From Combretum micranthum (taxonomy: Eukaryota; Streptophyta; Magnoliopsida; Myrtales; Combretaceae), in assembly GCA_024138025.1 (NCBI GenBank), contig JAMXBD010000692.1:372001-436000 (forward strand): a stretch of DNA of 64,000 bases, written 5' to 3'. The position numbers and the translations under genes are program-made. The stretch's first letter is position 1, and each line of letters opens with the position of its first letter. Below, piece by piece: positions 63,885 through 64,000 of the stretch. The notes under the pieces are model-generated. The model worked only from the letters and a program-made list of their open reading frames with translations, was not told the origin of the DNA and ran no database searches.

Positions 63885-64000
63885 TGGCTAGACTAAGGGA
63901 ATGGGTCTTCCCTCTTCTTCAGTTTGCTTAGGCTAAGACGATAGTTCTAGTAAAGGTATCTATGTTCAAGGCATAAGGGCTAAGGTGGCTTTAGGGAGAG

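Overview
The window is nuclear DNA of a flowering plant, probably a eudicot. It is AT-rich, filled with plant-type LTR retrotransposons (Copia primer sites matching initiator tRNA-Met, a Tat/Ogre-like primer site), and carries two intron-containing plant genes. No database could be consulted; every family name rests on motifs, termini, target-site duplications (TSDs) and comparison of copies inside the window.

Positions 1-19,305 form one nest. A long terminal repeat (family 'B', 61-19,305) was interrupted by a Mutator-like miniature element (631-13,620, 11-bp TSD), which was interrupted by a decayed Copia element (1,182-13,475). The 3' LTR of that Copia element received a hAT-like element (8,322-9,065, 8-bp TSD) and a 3.2-kb solo LTR (9,854-13,016, 5-bp TSD). 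A second Copia element (14,154-18,913) sits separately in LTR-B.

Positions 19,866-37,035 form a second nest, bracketed by the 9-bp TSD AAAAAGTTA of another Mutator-like element. Inside lie a reverse-oriented giant LTR (family 'G'), a 9.1-kb non-autonomous Tat/Ogre-like retrotransposon (23,415-32,526) with complete LTRs, primer site, polypurine tract and TSD but no gag or pol, a further LTR (32,852-34,409), and a second LTR-B copy carrying a second hAT-like copy. The non-coding core of the Tat-like element holds two tandem arrays whose units fold as short hairpins. The stems of the larger array change in a compensatory way, the most unusual signal in the window.

Positions 37,036-47,920 hold a 4.9-kb solo LTR of family G (TSD ATAAC), and a solo LTR nested in another solo LTR (TSDs CAACC and ATATG).

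Positions 48,049-57,668 are the genic island: a complete 8-exon gene for a plastid-type tyrosine/tryptophan permease-like transporter (+ strand), tail-to-tail with a WPP domain-associated-protein-like coiled-coil gene (- strand) whose main exon has at least four reading-frame breaks. Beyond 59 kb lies the 3' end of an Athila-like gypsy element on the minus strand, running off the window, with an unrecognised 249-codon frame. The two genes have no evident functional link.
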